Source of the DNA: Dehalococcoidales bacterium
Lineage (GTDB): Bacteria > Chloroflexota > Dehalococcoidia > Dehalococcoidales > UBA2162
Reading direction: 5' to 3'
DNA: 16,701 bases
Assembly (NCBI GenBank): GCA_030648675.1
Contig: JAUSGV010000024.1
Coordinates: forward strand, 1 to 16,701
Shown: one piece after another, positions 14,470 through 16,701 of the stretch
Layout: each line of letters starts with the position of its first letter
Position numbering within the stretch: position 1 is the first letter of the stretch
Position numbers and translations under genes: made by a program
The notes under the pieces: model-generated
What the model was told of the DNA's origin: nothing
Databases searched by the model: none
What the model saw: the letters and a program-made list of their open reading frames with translations, nothing else

Positions 14470-16701
14470 TTGCTTAGCGTTGACTACATCGACAACTTCA
14501 AGACCAAGGCGCTGGACGCCATCCGCGATCTTTCTGCGGATGCCGAACGCGTGGATATTGCTGTAGCGTTCTTGTCCTATCGAGGCTGGGTGGAGCTGAA
14601 GCCGTGTTTGATGTCTATGGTAGGGCGTGGTGGTCAACTGCGCATAATTGTGCGGCGCGATGTGCGGCAGAATAGCCCTGAAGCGGTCGACGAAATATTC
14701 CATCTCGCCAACACGCAGGTAGCGTTCGGGTTAGAAGACACGGCGTTTCACCCAAAGGATTATTTATTTTACGCTGGTAAGAAGCTGACCGTGCTCACCT
14801 CATCAGTCAATGCGACCTATCCCGGTCTGACACACAATGACGAAGGCGGGGCAATCATCACACATCCCGACGCAACCAACGACGAAGCGGCTCTCAAGGC
14901 CATTGGAATATTTAACCGGCGTTGGAAGCAAGCAACTCTAGTGGACGAGGAAGTTTTAGCGGCGTTTAAGGCTGAGGCGGTGTCGCCATCGTTCGCCGAA
15001 GGTATTTTGGTACGTAGCACCAACGAGCTATATAAAGGCTATGGCATTGGGCGTATCCAGAAGGCGCGCGGTGCGCAGGCAAAGGTTGAGTTTAATCCGT
15101 CGGTATTCATGCCGCCACCCTATCGGTCGGAAAACAAGATCCTGCAACTCACTGAGATTGAGCGTGTGGAATCACCCCTGGAACGTGCTTGCAGTGGCGA
15201 GTGGGAGGAACCCCGCCGATTTGAATTGAGGATGATGGCCGCCAGATTCCTGACAAGTAACAAAGGCGGGCAGCTATCTAATGCTCGTACACAAATTATT
15301 CCTCATCAGATCTTTGCAGCATATCGAGTGGTGTCAAACCCCACGCGGCGGTTTTTGCTGGCTGACGAGGTTGGCTTGGGCAAGACTATTGAGGCTGGTA
15401 TGGTCTGGCAGGCATTATCGCAACGGGGACAGGCCAAACGTACTCTCATCATTACACCGGCTGGACTGACGACGCAGTGGCAAGAGGAGATGCAAGATAA
15501 GTTTGGGCAGATGTTTGAAATATTTGGCCGTGACTTCTGGGCAGTCAACCCTCGTATCTGGGACTTAAAGGCAATGGCAATTGCCTCTATTGATACTCTA
15601 AAAAGAGCGGAACATAAAAAAGCACTCCTCGAAAACAGAAGGTGGGATCTAATCATCTTTGATGAAGCACATCGCCTGAGCGCTATGAGTTATGACTCGG
15701 GCAAGACAGACAAGACACAGAACTATCGTCTTGCCGAAGAGGTAAGACAAAAGAACTATTGCGATGCGATACTATTACTTACAGCCACCCCACACCAGGG
15801 AGAGGAAAACAACAGCCGGTTTAAAAACCTGCTTGGTCTGCTTGAGGACGACATCGATTTCACCGGATTGGATGAACCGTCGCTCTTTTCAGGGAAAGGC
15901 AAACGGTTTACTGAATTAGTTATCCGCACTCCGAAAAAGGATGTCACGGATGCACAAGGACACAAGGTATTTAAGGGACGTCAGACACATAGGATACCGA
16001 TTGCACTGTACGCTGATGAGGCGAAATTCTACAAAGCCGTAGTTGAATATATCAGAACTGGATACAAATTATTGCAGCAAATCACAGACCCATCCCATAA
16101 GCGTGCCGCCGGATTCTTATTGACGACCTTTCAAAAGCTGAACTCCAGCTCCACTGCAGCTATTAAATTAGCACTTTCCAAACGATTGAGGCGGTTAAAG
16201 GGTGAAATCGAAACGAAATCTGATACAACCGATAAAAACGAGAGCGAATATGATGAAAGATTCGAAGGAGAGTTTGAGGAAACAAAGGTATTAGAACATG
16301 AACTTGCCATAATGCAATTTGAAGTCGATACACTCCAAAAGCTGATTGATATTAAAGTGAAGCGCGACCATAAATTGGATGAATTACTTAAATTGATCGA
16401 TATTATTTGCGAAGAGAGCCCTCACGGGGATAAGGGAAAAACACTTATTTTTACGGAATATCGAGAAACACAGCGATATTTGGTGAATGAACTTGAAGAA
16501 AAGTATGGCAGGGGGTCCGTAGTTGTAATTCACGGAGATATGAAACTGGAGCGTAGAGAAGAAAATGTACGTGATGTTGATGCAATATGGATGCCTTTTG
16601 CCAAAGACGGTGCAATCGCAACGCCCACGACAAAGCGTACCAGCCAGCGGTTATTCCGTGAGAACGATAACGTAAGATTTTTGGTTTCCACCGAGGCGGG
16701 T
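14470..16701 (+). CDS. PLD-domain SNF2-family helicase, truncated by the window end
   Basis: The frame runs without a stop from TTG 14470 to the last base (744 codons). The start is the first usable codon after GAGGAGGT (14451-14458), though the 12-base spacing is long and an alternative start is possible. Residues 1-160 form a phospholipase-D-like nuclease domain with H94-P-K96 (TAFHPKDYLF) and SSVN ending at N114. The Asp of the HKD motif is not in its usual place, as in other helicase-linked PLD domains. The SNF2 ATPase core follows, with motif I ADEVGLGKT at 298-306, Walker B DEAH at 398-401 and motif III TATP at 438-441. The second RecA lobe has TLIFTEYRET near 658-667. The window stops in motif V (FLVSTEAG). 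It probably translocates on DNA to direct restriction by the upstream methyltransferase-nuclease. A DISARM DrmD-like role is an alternative. Confidence 0.85.
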   Translation, partial: MLSVDYIDNFKTKALDAIRDLSADAERVDIAVAFLSYRGWVELKPCLMSMVGRGGQLRIIVRRDVRQNSPEAVDEIFHLANTQVAFGLEDTAFHPKDYLFYAGKKLTVLTSSVNATYPGLTHNDEGGAIITHPDATNDEAALKAIGIFNRRWKQATLVDEEVLAAFKAEAVSPSFAEGILVRSTNELYKGYGIGRIQKARGAQAKVEFNPSVFMPPPYRSENKILQLTEIERVESPLERACSGEWEEPRRFELRMMAARFLTSNKGGQLSNARTQIIPHQIFAAYRVVSNPTRRFLLADEVGLGKTIEAGMVWQALSQRGQAKRTLIITPAGLTTQWQEEMQDKFGQMFEIFGRDFWAVNPRIWDLKAMAIASIDTLKRAEHKKALLENRRWDLIIFDEAHRLSAMSYDSGKTDKTQNYRLAEEVRQKNYCDAILLLTATPHQGEENNSRFKNLLGLLEDDIDFTGLDEPSLFSGKGKRFTELVIRTPKKDVTDAQGHKVFKGRQTHRIPIALYADEAKFYKAVVEYIRTGYKLLQQITDPSHKRAAGFLLTTFQKLNSSSTAAIKLALSKRLRRLKGEIETKSDTTDKNESEYDERFEGEFEETKVLEHELAIMQFEVDTLQKLIDIKVKRDHKLDELLKLIDIICEESPHGDKGKTLIFTEYRETQRYLVNELEEKYGRGSVVVIHGDMKLERREENVRDVDAIWMPFAKDGAIATPTTKRTSQRLFRENDNVRFLVSTEAG

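Overview
The window looks like an accessory, defence-rich segment of a bacterial chromosome, possibly from a metagenome-derived genome. Genes are close-packed, several have good Shine-Dalgarno (SD) sites, and YhaO/YhaN-type repair proteins, a PemK/MazF toxin relic and restriction-type enzymes are present. There is no rRNA, tRNA or housekeeping gene to fix the lineage. The mix of short zinc-ribbon proteins and YhaNO would suit an anaerobe such as a Chloroflexota/Dehalococcoidia-like bacterium, but that is only a guess.

Layout. (1) 1-141 appears to be the right end of an insertion element, perhaps IS21-like, with the last 21 codons of one of its genes. It has cut off the 3' end of a yhaN-like ATPase gene. 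(2) 96-3839, minus strand: yhaO-like nuclease and truncated yhaN-like ATPase, an SbcD/SbcC-type pair with abutting stop and start codons and a good promoter. (3) 4162-6377, plus strand: a Cas4-like/DEDD fusion nuclease (DUF2779 type) and a small PD-(D/E)XK-like protein. Their promoter has a 13-bp palindrome laid over the -10 box, and the transcript is almost leaderless. (4) 6520-7807, minus strand: a short Cys-containing ORF, a 247-residue protein with a uracil-DNA-glycosylase-like GMNPS motif, and a frameshifted second UDG-like gene. (5) 7906-9946, minus strand: five close-packed genes encoding a 55-residue zinc ribbon, a 131-residue unknown, an overlapping 48-residue ORF, a TPR protein and a 206-residue unknown. 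(6) 9947-10500: a long spacer holding a decayed PemK/MazF toxin gene and a sigma70-type promoter. (7) 10501-16701, plus strand: an RNase-H-like unknown, a 1076-residue nuclease-adenine methyltransferase fusion and a PLD-SNF2 helicase that runs off the window.

How they may work together. Section 7 has the parts of a restriction or anti-phage module: a modification enzyme with its own nuclease domain and a translocase with its own PLD nuclease domain. It is reminiscent of DISARM-like or type IIG/ISP systems, but the upstream RNase-H-like gene and the PLD-helicase fusion make the composition unusual. Sections 2-4 add three further nuclease or repair modules. The insertion end, the toxin relic, the frameshifted gene and a change of codon use inside the methyltransferase gene all point to active gain and loss.
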